Of a DNA stretch of 38,815 nucleotides, positions 25,906 through 36,974 are shown one piece after another (the first letter of the stretch is position 1; each line of letters opens with the position of its first letter). Source of the DNA: Hyphomicrobium sp. (GTDB lineage Bacteria > Pseudomonadota > Alphaproteobacteria > Rhizobiales > Hyphomicrobiaceae); contig JANXVY010000060.1 in the NCBI GenBank assembly GCA_025351425.1, positions 1 through 38,815 on the forward strand. The letters run 5' to 3'. The notes below the pieces were generated by a model. The model ran no database searches and had not been told where the DNA came from. It saw nothing but the letters and a program-made list of their open reading frames with translations. The position numbers were made by a program, and so were the translations under genes.

Positions 25906-27153
25906 ATGACGACGCTTAAATCCGACTTTCTCAACATTCTGACCGAGCGCGGGTTCATTCATCAGTGCTCCGACCTGCCCGGCGTCGACGCGCTGGCGGC
26001 CAAGGGGGAACTGGTTGCCTACGTCGGCTACGACTGCACCGCGCCCTCGCTGCATGTGGGATCGCTGCTGTCGATCATGATGCTGCATTGGATGCAGGCG
26101 ACGGGTGCAGGCAAACCGATTGCGCTGATGGGCGGCGGTACCACGCGCGTCGGCGACCCCTCCGGCAAGGACGAAACGCGCCAGTTGCGCTCGATCGAGG
26201 AGATCGACGCCAACAAAGAGGGCCTCAAGTCGGTATTCGCCAAGCTGCTGACCTTTGGCGCGGGTCAGAGTGACGCGCTCATGGCCGATAACGCGGAGTG
26301 GCTCGCGCCGCTCAACTACATCGACTTCCTGCGCGACGTGGGCCGCCACTTCTCGGTCAACCGGATGCTGGCGATGGATTCGGCCAAGCTGCGGCTGGAG
26401 CGCGACCAGGAGCTGTCATTCATCGAATTCAACTACATGCTGCTGCAAGCCTACGATTTCGTTGAACTTGCCAAGCGGTATGGCTGCAACCTTCAAATGG
26501 GCGGCTCGGACCAGTGGGGTAACATCGTCACCGGCTCCGATCTCGGCCGGCGCATGGGCGTGAAGACAGCCCTGCACGCGCTGACGTGTCCGCTGTTGAC
26601 GACGTCGTCGGGCGCGAAGATGGGCAAGACGGCGGCGGGCGCTGTATGGCTCAACGAGGCCCAGCTGTCGGCCTACGACTACTGGCAATACTGGCGCAAC
26701 ACGGAGGATGCCGACGTCGGCCGCTTCCTCCGCCTGTTCACGACGCTTCCGATAATGGAAATCGAGCGGCTCGCCGCGCTCCAGGGTGCTGAGATCAACG
26801 AGGCAAAAAAGGTGCTCGCGACGCAAGCGACCGCGCTCATCCATGGCCGCGATAAGGCGGAGGCTGCCGCGCTCACCGCGCGCAAAACCTTCGAGGAAGG
26901 CCAGGCCGCCGATGGCCTGCCGGTCTTCACCGCCACCATCGGCGAGGGGCTCGGATTGCTGCGACTGTTCGTCGATGCGGGGCTTGCTTCCTCGAATGGC
27001 GAGGTCCGCAAGGCCATTGCCAACAACTCCATCTCGGTCAACGACACGAAGGTGACCGACCCCGCTTACACCCTGACGGCGAAGGATCTGATCGACGGAC
27101 AGGCCAAGCTGTCGCTCGGCAAGAAAAAGCACGTTCTCCTGCGGCCCGCATAA
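25906..27153 (+). CDS. tyrS: Tyrosyl-tRNA synthetase
   Basis: Class I aminoacyl-tRNA synthetase that charges tRNA-Tyr. The 415-aa protein has the HIGH-type motif as PSLHVGSL (47-54), the tyrosine pocket [17 protein letters not shown] in the middle of the catalytic domain, and the KMSKS-type motif as KMGKT (238-242). The C-terminal S4-like RNA-binding domain is present ([20 protein letters not shown], with the final [15 protein letters not shown]). Start at ATG 25906 gives a family-normal N-terminus. It converges with nrdJ over a hairpin. Confidence 0.96.
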   Translation: MTTLKSDFLNILTERGFIHQCSDLPGVDALAAKGELVAYVGYDCTAPSLHVGSLLSIMMLHWMQATGAGKPIALMGGGTTRVGDPSGKDETRQLRSIEEIDANKEGLKSVFAKLLTFGAGQSDALMADNAEWLAPLNYIDFLRDVGRHFSVNRMLAMDSAKLRLERDQELSFIEFNYMLLQAYDFVELAKRYGCNLQMGGSDQWGNIVTGSDLGRRMGVKTALHALTCPLLTTSSGAKMGKTAAGAVWLNEAQLSAYDYWQYWRNTEDADVGRFLRLFTTLPIMEIERLAALQGAEINEAKKVLATQATALIHGRDKAEAAALTARKTFEEGQAADGLPVFTATIGEGLGLLRLFVDAGLASSNGEVRKAIANNSISVNDTKVTDPAYTLTAKDLIDGQAKLSLGKKKHVLLRPA

Positions 27154-27197
27154 GCGCAAACAGCCCGAGACTTGATTGGATCGGATCGCCGTACGAA

Positions 27198-27225
27198 CCA
27201 GCTCCCGAGTTTCCCCGGGGGCTGG
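27198..27225. terminator. Bidirectional hairpin between tyrS and nrdJ
   Basis: CCAGCTCCCG (27198-27207) pairs with CGGGGGCTGG (27216-27225), 10 bp with one wobble and an 8-nt loop, centred between the two convergent stop codons. No clear T-run is present, so it may act with Rho. Confidence 0.5.
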
Positions 27226-27246
27226 CTCATCGTCGTCCGTCCTGCC

Positions 27247-30200
27247 TTACGAACACCCGCTCGTTGAGCCGCAGGTGTCGCACTTCAAACAGGTCCCGTT
27301 CCGCACCAGCGTGAAGTTCCCGCACTCGCGGCAATCTTCGCCCTCATAGCCGCGCACCTTGGCCTCGGCCCGCCGGTCGGAGGTGGTCCGCTTGGCGACC
27401 GTCTGCGTCCGCACGCTTGCCGTCGTCCGCTGGTACAACACCTCGGTTTCCGGCTTCAGCGCAGTCGCCCCTTCGGTGCGCATCAACGGAGCACCTTCCG
27501 TCCGCATCACCGTCTGGCTGCCCATTTCGGCGGCGGCGGCAAACAGCAGCGTCGCATCCGCCGAAGCATACGTCGGCGCATCCGCATGCCCATGGCCGGC
27601 GACCACGCGAGGCTTTGGCACCGCGCCGCGCACGAGCCCCTTCGACACATACTTCTGCGCCGGCAGCTGGATCTGGCTGTCTTCGTCGGTCGTCTCTTCG
27701 CTCGATCCAAGTCCGGTCTCGCCGACGATTTCGCGCGGATCGACATGCGCCAGATCGTGACGGCCGAGATACGAGACGGCCAGTTCGCGGAAGATGTAGT
27801 CGAGGATCGAGGTCGCGTTCTTGATCGTCTCGTTGCCGGTAACGAGGCCGGCCGGCTCGAAGCGGGTAAACGTGAACGCTTCAACGTATTCTTCGAGCGG
27901 CACGCCGTACTGAAGCCCAAGCGAAATCGCGATCGCGAAGTTGTTCATCAACGACCGGAAGGCAGCGCCTTCCTTGTGCATGTCGATGAAGATTTCGCCC
28001 AGTTCGCCGTCTTCGTATTCGCCGGTGCGCAGATACACCTTATGCCCGCCGACGGTCGCCTTCTGGGTGTAGCCCTTGCGGCGCGCCGGCATCTTGAGGC
28101 GTTCTTGCTCGCGCACCCGCTCGACGATGCGTTCGACGATCCGCTCGGCTGCAACGGTTGCGCGCGCCGCCATCGGCTTGTCGGCTGCCATCGACGAGGC
28201 AATCTCGTCCTGCTCGTCGATATCGTCACCCAGGATCATCGAGTTGAGCGGCTGCGACAGTTTCGAGCCGTCACGATAGAGCGCGTTCGCTTTCAGCGCG
28301 AGCTGCCACGACAGCAGATAGCTCTGCTTGCACTCTTCGACGGTCGCATCGTTGGGCATGTTGATCGTCTTGGAGATCGCACCAGAGATGAACGGCTGCG
28401 ACGCAGCCATCATGCGGATGTGGCTCTCGACCGACAGATACCGCTTGCCCTTGCGGCCGCACGGATTGGCGCAGTCGAACACCGCGTAGTGCTCTTGTTT
28501 GAGGAACGGCGAGCCTTCCAGCGTCATCGCCCCGCACACATGTTCGTTGGCAAGCTCGACGTCTTTCTTCGAAAAGCCGAGGTGCGACAGCAAGTCGAAC
28601 GCTGGATTGGCAAGCGTTTCGGTCGCAATCTTGAGCGTGCCGGTGAGGAAGTCGTCGCCGAGCGTCCAGCGATTGAACACGAACTTGATGTCGAACGCAG
28701 CGCCCAGGCCGCCTTCGATCTTGGCGAGGATTTCGGGCGTGAAGCCCTTGGCCTTGAGTGTCGTTTCGTTGATTGCAGGCGCCTGCTTCAGCGAACCGTG
28801 ACCAACCGCATAGGCTTCCATTTCCGCGATTTCGTTCTCGCGGTAGCCCATCGTGCGCAGCGCGCCCGGAACGGCCTGGTTGATGATCTTGAAGTAACCG
28901 CCGCCAGCCAGCTTCTTGAACTTGACCAGTGCGAAGTCGGGCTCGATGCCCGTCGTGTCGCAATCCATCACAAGGCCGATGGTGCCGGTCGGCGCGACGA
29001 CGGTCGCCTGCGCGTTTCGGAAGCCGTGTTCCTGGCCAAGCGCGATGGCCTGATCCCAGGCGCGCTGGGCGGCGACGACCAGCCGCTGATCGGGGCAGTT
29101 GGCAGCATCGAGCGGCACGGGCTGTATCGCGAGCTTCTCGTAGCCGTCGGCCTGGCCATATGCGGCGCGGCGATGGTTGCGGATGACGCGCAGCATATCG
29201 GCCGCGTTCGGCTCATAGCCGGGGAACGGCCCGAGTTCGGATGCCATGTCCGCGCTCGTCGCATACGCAACGCCGGTCATGATGGCCGAGATCGCGCCGC
29301 AGATCGCGCGGCCTTCCTTCGAGTCGTAGGGAATGCCGGCCGTCATCAGCAGGCCGCCGATGTTGGCAAAGCCCAAGCCGAGCGTCCGGTAGCGGTAGCT
29401 CAGCTCGGCAATCTGGCGCGACGGGAACTGCGCCATCAGGACCGAGATTTCCAGCACGATCGTCCACAGCCGGCACGCATGCTCATAGGCCGCCACATTA
29501 AACGAGCCGTCCGTCTGGCGGAACTGCAGCAGGTTCATGGACGCGAGATTGCAGGCCGTGTCGTCGAGGAACATGTATTCCGAGCACGGGTTCGATGCAC
29601 GGATCGGTCCTGACTTCGGGCAGGTGTGCCAGTCGTTGATGGTGGTGTGGAACTGGATGCCAGGGTCGGCGGACGCCCATGCGGCGTGGCCAATCGAGTC
29701 CCATAAATCGCGCGCTTTCAGCGTCTTGGAAACCTTGCCGTCCTTGCGCGCGAGCAGCTTCCAGTCGGCGTCGTCGGCCACCGCGTTGAGGAACTCGTCC
29801 GTCACGCGCACCGAGTTGTTCGAGTTCTGGCCAGCGACCGTCAAATAGGCTTCGCTGTCCCAGTCGGTATCGAACACGGGGAAGTCGATGTCCTTGAAGC
29901 CCTGCTTGGCGAACTGGATAACACGCAGGATATAGTTGTTCGGCACGTCGTCGCGGCGTGCTTCTTTAATAGAGCGCTTGAGGGCCGGGTTGCGTGCCGG
30001 CTCAAAGCAGGCGTCGCCTTCCGCTTCGCAGTTGACGCAGGCCTTCATGATGGCCTTGAGGCGCTTCTGGCAGATCTTGGAGCCGGTCACGAGGGCGGCG
30101 ACCTTCTGCTCCTCGCGCACCTTCCAGTTGACGTATTCTTCGATGTCGGGGTGATCGACATCGACCACGCACATTTTGGCCGCGCGGCGCGTGGTGCCGC

Positions 30201-31011
30201 CCGACTTGATCGCGCCAGCCGCCCGGTCGCCGATCTTGAGGAAGCTCATCAGGCCCGACGAACGTCCCCCGCCCGACAGCTTTTCATTGGCTCCCCGCAG
30301 CGATGAAAAGTTCGTGCCGGTGCCCGAGCCATACTTGAACAGCCGGGCTTCGCGCACCCACAGGTCCATGATGCCGTTTTCGTTGACGAGATCGTCTTCG
30401 ACCGACTGGATGAAGCACGCATGCGGCTGCGGGTGCTCGTAGGCCGAGGTCGAGGCCGTCAGCTCGCCGGTGATGTGGTCGACGTACATGTGGCCCTGGC
30501 CGGGGCCGTCGATACCATACGCCCAATGCAGGCCGGTGTTGAACCACTGCGGCGAGTTCGGCGCCGCCATCTGCATGGCGAGCATGTAGCGGTGCTCGTC
30601 ATAAAACGCACGCGCGTCTTCCTCGGTGGTGAAATAGCCGCCCTTCTGGCCCCAATAGGTCCAGGTTCCGGCGAGGCGGTCGAACACTTGCCGCGCATCC
30701 GTTTCCCCGCCCATCCGCTCGGGCTGCGGCAGCTCGGCGAGGGCACGCTCGTCGGCCACCGAGCGCCACAGCCACGACGGGATCTGCGTTTCCTCGATGC
30801 GCTTCAGGCGCTTGGGCACGCCGGCCTTGCGGAAATACTTCTGCGCCAGGATGTCGGCTGCAACCTGGCTCCAGTGCTCGGGCACCTGGAAGCCGTCAAG
30901 CTTGAACACGCTCGAACCGTCAGGGTTCTTGATCTCGCTCACCGCACGCCGGAACTTGATCGTTTCGTAAGGTGATTTTCCAGCTTCCGTGAAACGGCGT
31001 GCGATCTTCAT
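27247..31011 (-). CDS. nrdJ: Vitamin B12-dependent ribonucleotide reductase (class II)
   Basis: Adenosylcobalamin-dependent ribonucleoside-diphosphate reductase, long form (1254 aa), which makes deoxyribonucleotides with or without oxygen. Supporting features include [69 protein letters not shown] and the Cys-rich C-terminal tail, with CREC, CLKCDTC and a final GSTSGCS that serves disulfide exchange. The ATG at 31011 is chosen because AGGGGAC lies just upstream and MKIARRFT is the typical start; an in-frame ATG at 31077 lacks a site. Two NrdR-like boxes 31 bp apart lie about 265-310 bp upstream. No other ribonucleotide reductase is in the window. Confidence 0.96.
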   Translation of the reverse strand: MKIARRFTEAGKSPYETIKFRRAVSEIKNPDGSSVFKLDGFQVPEHWSQVAADILAQKYFRKAGVPKRLKRIEETQIPSWLWRSVADERALAELPQPERMGGETDARQVFDRLAGTWTYWGQKGGYFTTEEDARAFYDEHRYMLAMQMAAPNSPQWFNTGLHWAYGIDGPGQGHMYVDHITGELTASTSAYEHPQPHACFIQSVEDDLVNENGIMDLWVREARLFKYGSGTGTNFSSLRGANEKLSGGGRSSGLMSFLKIGDRAAGAIKSGGTTRRAAKMCVVDVDHPDIEEYVNWKVREEQKVAALVTGSKICQKRLKAIMKACVNCEAEGDACFEPARNPALKRSIKEARRDDVPNNYILRVIQFAKQGFKDIDFPVFDTDWDSEAYLTVAGQNSNNSVRVTDEFLNAVADDADWKLLARKDGKVSKTLKARDLWDSIGHAAWASADPGIQFHTTINDWHTCPKSGPIRASNPCSEYMFLDDTACNLASMNLLQFRQTDGSFNVAAYEHACRLWTIVLEISVLMAQFPSRQIAELSYRYRTLGLGFANIGGLLMTAGIPYDSKEGRAICGAISAIMTGVAYATSADMASELGPFPGYEPNAADMLRVIRNHRRAAYGQADGYEKLAIQPVPLDAANCPDQRLVVAAQRAWDQAIALGQEHGFRNAQATVVAPTGTIGLVMDCDTTGIEPDFALVKFKKLAGGGYFKIINQAVPGALRTMGYRENEIAEMEAYAVGHGSLKQAPAINETTLKAKGFTPEILAKIEGGLGAAFDIKFVFNRWTLGDDFLTGTLKIATETLANPAFDLLSHLGFSKKDVELANEHVCGAMTLEGSPFLKQEHYAVFDCANPCGRKGKRYLSVESHIRMMAASQPFISGAISKTINMPNDATVEECKQSYLLSWQLALKANALYRDGSKLSQPLNSMILGDDIDEQDEIASSMAADKPMAARATVAAERIVERIVERVREQERLKMPARRKGYTQKATVGGHKVYLRTGEYEDGELGEIFIDMHKEGAAFRSLMNNFAIAISLGLQYGVPLEEYVEAFTFTRFEPAGLVTGNETIKNATSILDYIFRELAVSYLGRHDLAHVDPREIVGETGLGSSEETTDEDSQIQLPAQKYVSKGLVRGAVPKPRVVAGHGHADAPTYASADATLLFAAAAEMGSQTVMRTEGAPLMRTEGATALKPETEVLYQRTTASVRTQTVAKRTTSDRRAEAKVRGYEGEDCRECGNFTLVRNGTCLKCDTCGSTSGCS

Positions 31012-31601
31012 AAAGGTCCCCTGGGTCTTGTTTTTGTAGCTTTGGTCGCGCAATTGGCTCGGCCGTCCCTCAGGCATGTCTCATCTGCTGCGTCCAATCG
31101 GATGCCCAAAGGGGTCCGGCGGCGACGCCTGCAAATAGTTTCAAAAGCTGAGAGAGCGACTAGGCGGGTATTCGAGCAACCGGCTCGTGGACTTTGCGCG
31201 TGATGCAGCAACAAGAAACGCAGCGCCGACCGTGTCACCAAAATCCATCGATTCGCGGTCGTCGTCTACCGCCCGCAACTAGATTTGGTACGGTTGCAGC
31301 ATCACCATACTACTGTTGGTATGCTGGGCGCCCGTTGTGGAAAAGCTGTGGGTCGCTCGGGGATGAGCGGCGAGAGCTATCCCGTAATCGCCCTATTGGC
31401 GGGGCGGCAGCCCTGTGAGCCAGCTGGAAGCGTTTCGCCCCGCTTCATTCGGACGCGCTGGATGCTAGTCCGATTCCATTGAAGGGCTCAATTCGCACAG
31501 TGTTGCCCAACTGCCGCTCCTAGGGCTCGCTAGACGTGCGTAAGTGGTTCGGCTATTGCCAATCGCGAGTTCCGAAACTGCCATCCGAGGGTTGGGCCCA
31601 T
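31012..31601. other. 590-bp divergent intergenic region nrdJ / NDUFA12
   Basis: No convincing gene is seen here. It should hold the promoters of nrdJ (leftward) and of the NDUFA12-DUF1330-DUF2155 unit (rightward). The recognisable content is the pair of NrdR-like boxes at 31276-31322. No cobalamin riboswitch core was found on the nrdJ leader strand. Some short open frames cross it but lack ribosome binding sites. Confidence 0.6.
31276..31322 (-). promoter_or_regulatory. Two NrdR-like boxes upstream of nrdJ
   Basis: CTAGATTTGGTA (31279-31290) and CTACTGTTGGTA (31310-31321) share CTA-N3-TTGGTA and are exactly 31 bp apart, the three-turn spacing typical of paired NrdR sites. The 12-mer cores match the NrdR consensus ACwAtATaTwGT at about 9/12 and 7/12. 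Each is also embedded in a small inverted repeat (GCAAC/GTTGC and CATAC/GTATG). Confidence 0.5.
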
Positions 31602-32000
31602 ATGAGCATCTTCAGCGAAATTTTCTCCTGGTGGGGCGGCAACACCTGGGGCATGCGCGTCACGCTCTGGAATCAGGCGCGCTTCGTCGGTTCCGACGAA
31701 CTCGGCAACAAGTACTACGAGCAGAAAAAGGGCATCGGCGAGATGGGCATGCCCCGCCGCTGGGTGACCTACCAAGATCTGGCGGACGCCTCCAAGATCA
31801 CGGCCGACTGGCACGCGTGGATTCATCACATGGTGGACACTCCGCCCACCAACGAAGTCTACACGCCCAAGTCCTGGCAGAAGCCGCACAAGATGAACAT
31901 GACCGGCACCGGCGAGGCCTACCGCCCGGCTGGCTCCATCTTGGGGTCGGGTCATCGCCCCAAGGCGACCGGCGACTACAAGCCCTGGCGTCCGGAGTAG
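31602..32000 (+). CDS. NADH:ubiquinone oxidoreductase subunit NDUFA12
   Basis: A 132-aa homologue of the mitochondrial complex I accessory subunit NDUFA12 (B17.2), found in alphaproteobacterial complex I and lying on its matrix/cytoplasmic arm. Typical sequence: WWGGNTWGMRVTLW, RFVGSDELGNKYYEQK, MPRRWVTYQ, and WHAWIHHMVDTPP. The ATG at 31602 is chosen because it gives the family start MSIFSEIFSWW; an upstream in-frame start at 31536 adds unlike sequence. It is upstream of DUF1330 and DUF2155; the NDUFA12-DUF2155 pairing is characteristic of alphaproteobacteria. The main nuo operon is not in the window. Confidence 0.94.
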   Translation: MSIFSEIFSWWGGNTWGMRVTLWNQARFVGSDELGNKYYEQKKGIGEMGMPRRWVTYQDLADASKITADWHAWIHHMVDTPPTNEVYTPKSWQKPHKMNMTGTGEAYRPAGSILGSGHRPKATGDYKPWRPE

Positions 32001-32012
32001 GCGCCGCGCACG

Positions 32013-32088
32013 ACCCGTTTCAAAAACGGGTGGGTCTGGGAGGCAGCGCCTCCCGCCAGGTCGCGGGATCGGTCCCGCTTCGCGAAGC
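32013..32088 (+). other. Cluster of four hairpins between NDUFA12 and DUF1330
   Basis: Four hairpins follow each other: ACCCGTTT/AAACGGGT (32013-32031), GGGAGGC/GCCTCCC (32038-32054), GCGGGA/TCCCGC (32063-32078) and the palindrome GCTTCGCGAAGC (32077-32088). They fill most of the 102-nt gap and end 14 nt before the DUF1330 ATG. They may stabilise or separate the two mRNA parts; no T-run is seen. Confidence 0.5.
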
Positions 32089-32102
32089 GAAAAGGATGAT
32101 AC

Positions 32103-32390
32103 ATGCCCAAAGGCTATTGGATCGTCCACATCACCATCCGCGATGCGCTGGCCTACCCGCCCTATCTCGCTGCCGACAAGATCGCGTTCGACAAGTACAA
32201 CGCCCGGTTCCTCGTGCGCGGCGGCCGTTATGAGGCGCCCGAGGGGGCAAGCCGCCCCCGCCATGTTGTGATCGAGTTTGACAGTTACGACCAAGCGCTC
32301 GCCTGCTACCACTCGGCAGAATATCAGGCGGCCGCGCGTCTGCGCCGGCTCGCTGCGGACGCCGAGGTCCTGATTATCGAAGGTACGTGA
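32103..32390 (+). CDS. DUF1330 domain protein
   Basis: A 95-aa protein of the DUF1330 family, small dimeric alpha-beta barrel (ferredoxin-like) proteins of unknown function. Visible family traits are the opening KGYWIVHITIRDALAYPPYLA, the central FLVRGGRYEAPEG, the strand HVVIEFDSYDQALACYHS, and the ending SAEYQAAARLRR. A ribosome binding site (AGGAT) lies 5 nt before the ATG. Its stop is immediately followed by the ATG of the DUF2155 gene, so the two are coupled. Insertion between NDUFA12 and DUF2155 does not by itself imply a complex I role. Confidence 0.88.
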   Translation: MPKGYWIVHITIRDALAYPPYLAADKIAFDKYNARFLVRGGRYEAPEGASRPRHVVIEFDSYDQALACYHSAEYQAAARLRRLAADAEVLIIEGT

Positions 32391-32918
32391 ATGAACCGCC
32401 CCTGCGCTGACCTGAAATCGACGTGCGCGCGCCTCGCCCTCGTCTTGGCCACTTACCTAGCGATTCTGACCCCCGCCCACGCGCAGCGCATCGAAAACCA
32501 GGTCGCCGTGTTTGCCGCACTCGACAAGGTCACGGCGCGCATCTCCAAGCTCGAGGCCTCGCTGGGCGAAACCATTAAGTTCGGCTCGCTCAGGGTCACG
32601 CCGCGCGTGTGCTACTCCCGCCCGCCCACCGAGCAGCCCAAGACGACCTCGTTCGTCGAGGTGGAAGAGACTCTGCTGTCGGGCCAGGAAAAGCGGCTCT
32701 TCGCCGGCTGGATGTTCGCCGAAAGCCCTGGCCTCCACGCGGTCGAACACCCGGTGTTCGATCTCTGGCTGACCGAATGCCGCCAACCGGCCAAGCCCGC
32801 GCCGCAGGCAGCGATCGCAACGCCCGCCAAGCCCGGCCAGCCCGCGGTTCCAGGCAGCGCCGCCCCCGCCGCGATCCCCGACGAGCCGGTCGAGCCCCGT
32901 CGCCGAGTTCGGCGCTGA
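32391..32918 (+). CDS. DUF2155 secreted protein
   Basis: A 175-aa exported protein of the DUF2155 family, characteristic of alphaproteobacteria and usually encoded next to NDUFA12; function unknown. A signal peptide is visible (LALVLATYLAILTPAHA, cleavage before QRIENQ). The conserved domain covers about residues 35-130: VAVFAALDKVTARISKLE, KFGSLRVTPRVCYSRPP, and FAGWMFAESPGLHAVEHPVFDLWLTEC, with two cysteines probably forming a disulfide in the periplasm. The C-terminal 45 residues are Pro/Ala-rich low complexity. The last codons and stop lie in the first unit of a 25-bp tandem repeat. ATG directly follows the DUF1330 stop. Confidence 0.92.
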   Translation: MNRPCADLKSTCARLALVLATYLAILTPAHAQRIENQVAVFAALDKVTARISKLEASLGETIKFGSLRVTPRVCYSRPPTEQPKTTSFVEVEETLLSGQEKRLFAGWMFAESPGLHAVEHPVFDLWLTECRQPAKPAPQAAIATPAKPGQPAVPGSAAPAAIPDEPVEPRRRVRR

Positions 32919-32971
32919 CTGAGAGCGCCGAGTTCGGCGCTGACTGAGAGCGCCGGGTTCGGCGCTGAGAG
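32901..32971. repeat. 25-bp tandem repeat with hairpin units
   Basis: About 2.8 copies of a 25-bp unit (32901-32925, 32926-32950, 32951-32971). Units two and three contain or nearly contain the hairpin AGCGCCGA/TCGGCGCT. The first copy encodes the last Arg codons and the TGA stop of the DUF2155 gene. It may serve as transcript-end structure. Confidence 0.75.
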
Positions 32972-32983
32972 TTCAAATCAACC

Positions 32984-33016
32984 AAAAACCCGGACCAATC
33001 TTCCGATTGCTCCGGG
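32984..33016 (-). terminator. Rho-independent terminator of the BA14K gene
   Basis: On the minus strand CCCGGA...TCCGGG with inner CAATC/GATTG forms a long stem with a 4-nt loop, followed directly by TTTTT (plus 32984-32988). It starts 28 nt past the BA14K stop codon and is the clearest intrinsic terminator in the window. Confidence 0.8.
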
Positions 33017-33043
33017 CTGAATCGTTAGGCGACGATCTATCGT

Positions 33044-33427
33044 TCAAAGATACGGGCAGACGTGACGCTCGCCGTCGTAGCCCATGTACGTACCCGAATC
33101 CCAATCGAAAGACCGGAACCTGTCCGCGCACTGCTGGCGCGCGCCGTCCCCCGAATAACGATAGCGCCGATACCGGTAGCCTTCGTCCGCGATGATCGCG
33201 CTGCCGACGATGGCGCTGGCGATCCCAAGGCCAACCCACCGCCCCCCCCGCCAGTAGCCGCCGCGATGACCGCGATAATAGACGTTTTGCAGCGCGCTCG
33301 CGCCACCTTCGCTTACGGCTGCGGCGGGCCGCGAGGCGAGGCCGGCGGCGGGCAACGCTTGCGCGGCGTGCGCGCTCATGAGGCACACGCACAGCGCGGC
33401 AGCTGTAGAAAGTCGGCTCAATTTCAT
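33044..33427 (-). CDS. BA14K-like secreted protein
   Basis: A 127-aa exported protein with a C-terminal BA14K-type motif, named after a Brucella immunoreactive lectin-like protein. The signal peptide is LSRLSTAAALCVCLMSAHAAQA. A Gly/Arg/Tyr-rich segment (YYRGHRGGYWRGGRW) and a short hydrophobic helix (GLGIASAIVGSAIIA) precede the motif CADRFRSFDWDSGTYMGYDG, ending in GERHVCPYL, with two cysteines likely joined. Ribosome binding site AGAAGGG lies 7 nt before the ATG. An exact EcfG promoter is at 33494-33519, and a strong terminator follows the gene, so it is a single-gene stress-type unit. Confidence 0.85.
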   Translation of the reverse strand: MKLSRLSTAAALCVCLMSAHAAQALPAAGLASRPAAAVSEGGASALQNVYYRGHRGGYWRGGRWVGLGIASAIVGSAIIADEGYRYRRYRYSGDGARQQCADRFRSFDWDSGTYMGYDGERHVCPYL

Positions 33428-33493
33428 GGAAAAACCCTTCTCTGCTGGTTTATCGGACTTCGACGCTAGCGAAGGCGACCTGAACGCGAGCTT

Positions 33494-33519
33494 AACGCTC
33501 GCAACCTTAGGAACGTTCC
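33494..33519 (-). promoter_or_regulatory. EcfG promoter of the BA14K gene
   Basis: On the minus strand GGAAC, 17 nt, CGTT: an exact match to the general stress sigma factor motif. The -10 ends 67 nt before the ATG at 33427. The -35 half lies in the palindrome AGGAACGTTCCT (33509-33520). Confidence 0.65.
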
Positions 33520-33628
33520 TGCGACCGGTTGTCCGTCGGCGCCAATCCGCGCGGTGCCACTCGTCACGGTGATCGCGTGATGTGGCCGGCCGTTTCGAAC
33601 TGCCGGCCGCTCAAGCCCGTCTGCCGGA

Positions 33629-33796
33629 TCATGACAAAGGTGTTGCCGCCCCCGCCGGCAGCGCATCGTCGTCCACCGAGCGTCGCACGAACAGCAGCGC
33701 CGACCGTGCGGTCGCCGCGATCGCGTCCGTTTTCGCCCCCAGTCCCGCTTGCTGAAGTGATCGGCGCAAATCGTCGAGTGTCGCGAACGCAACCAT
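33629..33796 (-). pseudogene. Truncated DUF1963 (YwqG-like) N-terminus
   Basis: A 55-codon frame beginning 7 nt after the stop of the UPF0145 gene, with TGAGG as a possible binding site. The sequence MVAFATLDDLRRSLQQAGL onward, including FVRRSVDDDALPAGAA, resembles the first 45-50 residues of DUF1963/YwqG proteins, which normally continue with a GG-x-PDLP segment. Here it ends abruptly at TGA. A frameshift near the Gly-rich codons or a deletion is likely, so it is called a remnant. The family match is from memory of the N-terminal pattern only. Confidence 0.45.
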
Positions 33797-33803
33797 TTAG
33801 GCC

Positions 33804-34997
33804 TCAGTCCCCGCCGCCTCCTCCGCCATCGCCGCCCGAGAAGTCGCTGCCCCCGCTCTCGCTGCCGCCCGATCCGCCGCGCGAGAACATATCGTCGGCG
33901 CTGATCCAGGTCCGCTTGTCGCGAATGACGGCCTGTACCGGCAGCAGCGGCGACTGTGGCGCGCAGCCCGGGATCTTCTTGACCGCGGTCCCGATCGCCA
34001 TGAACTCGATCACGCCGCCGATATCGTGGATATGCGTCTTGATGCCGACCACGTCGTCCGCTCCGATCGCCGCCGCCTCGTCCTTCAGCAACCCGATCGC
34101 ATGTTCGCGCGCGTCGTAGATCAACGAGGTCAGGTCCGAAATTTCTCCGCGCGAAAAACTCTTGAACATCGCCTTGATGCCGCCGATGAGCCCCAGCGAA
34201 TAGACGGCGGTGCCGAGCACCAGCTTGAGCGGCATGTAGCCGAGGCTGGCGAGGTTCCACATCTCCTCGCAGGTCAAATCCGAGGTCACGGGCTCGGCGG
34301 TTGCAGATGGCGGCAGCGCGGCATGGGTCGCCGCCGTGCCGATCATCAACATCTCGTGCGTCCCCGAAAACGGCATGATCCGGGTTTCGATGCCGACCAC
34401 CGCGTTGGCCCCCGCATTGCGCGCTTCGCCCGCGATGCGCGCCAGCGCCAGATGCCGCGTATGGTTGAATATATTGGAGAATTCCTTGATCTCTCCGCGC
34501 TTCATGGTCTTGAGGCCGCCCAGGAGGCCGCCCACCAGGCCGACCGAATAAGCGACGTTGCCGAACACGAACTGGCGCGGCTCATAGCCCGCGTCCATGA
34601 GGCAATAGAGCTCCTGCCCGTTGGAACTCGACGAGAACATCGTCCGCCCCGCGTTTGCCGCCGTGTTGTGCACCCCCGAAGCGACGGAGAGGAATTCGAC
34701 GTTGCCCTGCATCGTGCGCAACTCGCTCGTGACGCCGGTCACGCCATCGGCGTTGTGCCGGTGCGCCTCCTGCATGAGCCGCGCCTGCGACTGATGGCGC
34801 CCCTCCGCGATGATCGACGTGACCTGGCCGACCTCCCCGCCAAAGGCCGCTTGGAAACCTGCACCGATGCTGCCCAGCACGCCCAGCGAGTAGACGCTAT
34901 TGCCGATCAGCAGCTCACCCGGTGCTAACCCCTTCAAATTCAGGCAGAACATCTCGTTGCCGGAAAGTCCCGTCATCATCGGTCCGCTAATCGGCAT
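33804..34997 (-). CDS. Triple UPF0145 (YbjQ-like) domain protein
   Basis: A 397-aa protein made of three copies of the YbjQ/UPF0145 domain, usually a single-domain protein of about 105 aa forming pentamers and annotated as heavy-metal-binding. The copies cover about residues 14-115, 127-225 and 241-342; each has G-x-x-VYS-x-G, a GE turn, an A-rich helix with GA-x-x-V-x-G, and E-x-x-IGTA or its variant. Copies two and three are closest. The tail (374-397) is Gly/Ser/Asp-rich, ending in a GGGGGGD run. No signal peptide. A GGGAG lies 10 nt before the ATG. A DUF1963 remnant follows. Function is unknown. Confidence 0.85.
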   Translation of the reverse strand: MPISGPMMTGLSGNEMFCLNLKGLAPGELLIGNSVYSLGVLGSIGAGFQAAFGGEVGQVTSIIAEGRHQSQARLMQEAHRHNADGVTGVTSELRTMQGNVEFLSVASGVHNTAANAGRTMFSSSSNGQELYCLMDAGYEPRQFVFGNVAYSVGLVGGLLGGLKTMKRGEIKEFSNIFNHTRHLALARIAGEARNAGANAVVGIETRIMPFSGTHEMLMIGTAATHAALPPSATAEPVTSDLTCEEMWNLASLGYMPLKLVLGTAVYSLGLIGGIKAMFKSFSRGEISDLTSLIYDAREHAIGLLKDEAAAIGADDVVGIKTHIHDIGGVIEFMAIGTAVKKIPGCAPQSPLLPVQAVIRDKRTWISADDMFSRGGSGGSESGGSDFSGGDGGGGGGD

Positions 34998-35149
34998 CGT
35001 CTCGCTCTCCCGTTGTGCGCCTGTTGTGAAACGTCAGCGAGCAGCCCCGCCCTTCAATGCCGGCCGCTAGCAGTCGGCGTTTGTCCGTCCAGTGTCAGCC
35101 TACACCAGATCGCGGCGCCCAGGCCAGCAACTGTCTTTGTCTCGCGAGG

Positions 35150-36905
<1,756 letters not shown>

Positions 36906-36974
36906 TCACGGCTGTAACGAAAGCGTCGTGCGCTACGTACCCTCGAGGGTCGGCGTCCACCCTAGAGGCCATCC

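Noticed and set aside
27586-29613. 675-codon open frame on the plus strand
   Set aside because: Fully antisense to nrdJ, whose conserved motifs cover the region; no ribosome binding site or domain.
31012-31601. Cobalamin riboswitch before nrdJ
   Set aside because: Looked for the conserved B12-box core on the nrdJ leader strand and did not find it; B12 repression of a B12-dependent enzyme would also be unexpected.
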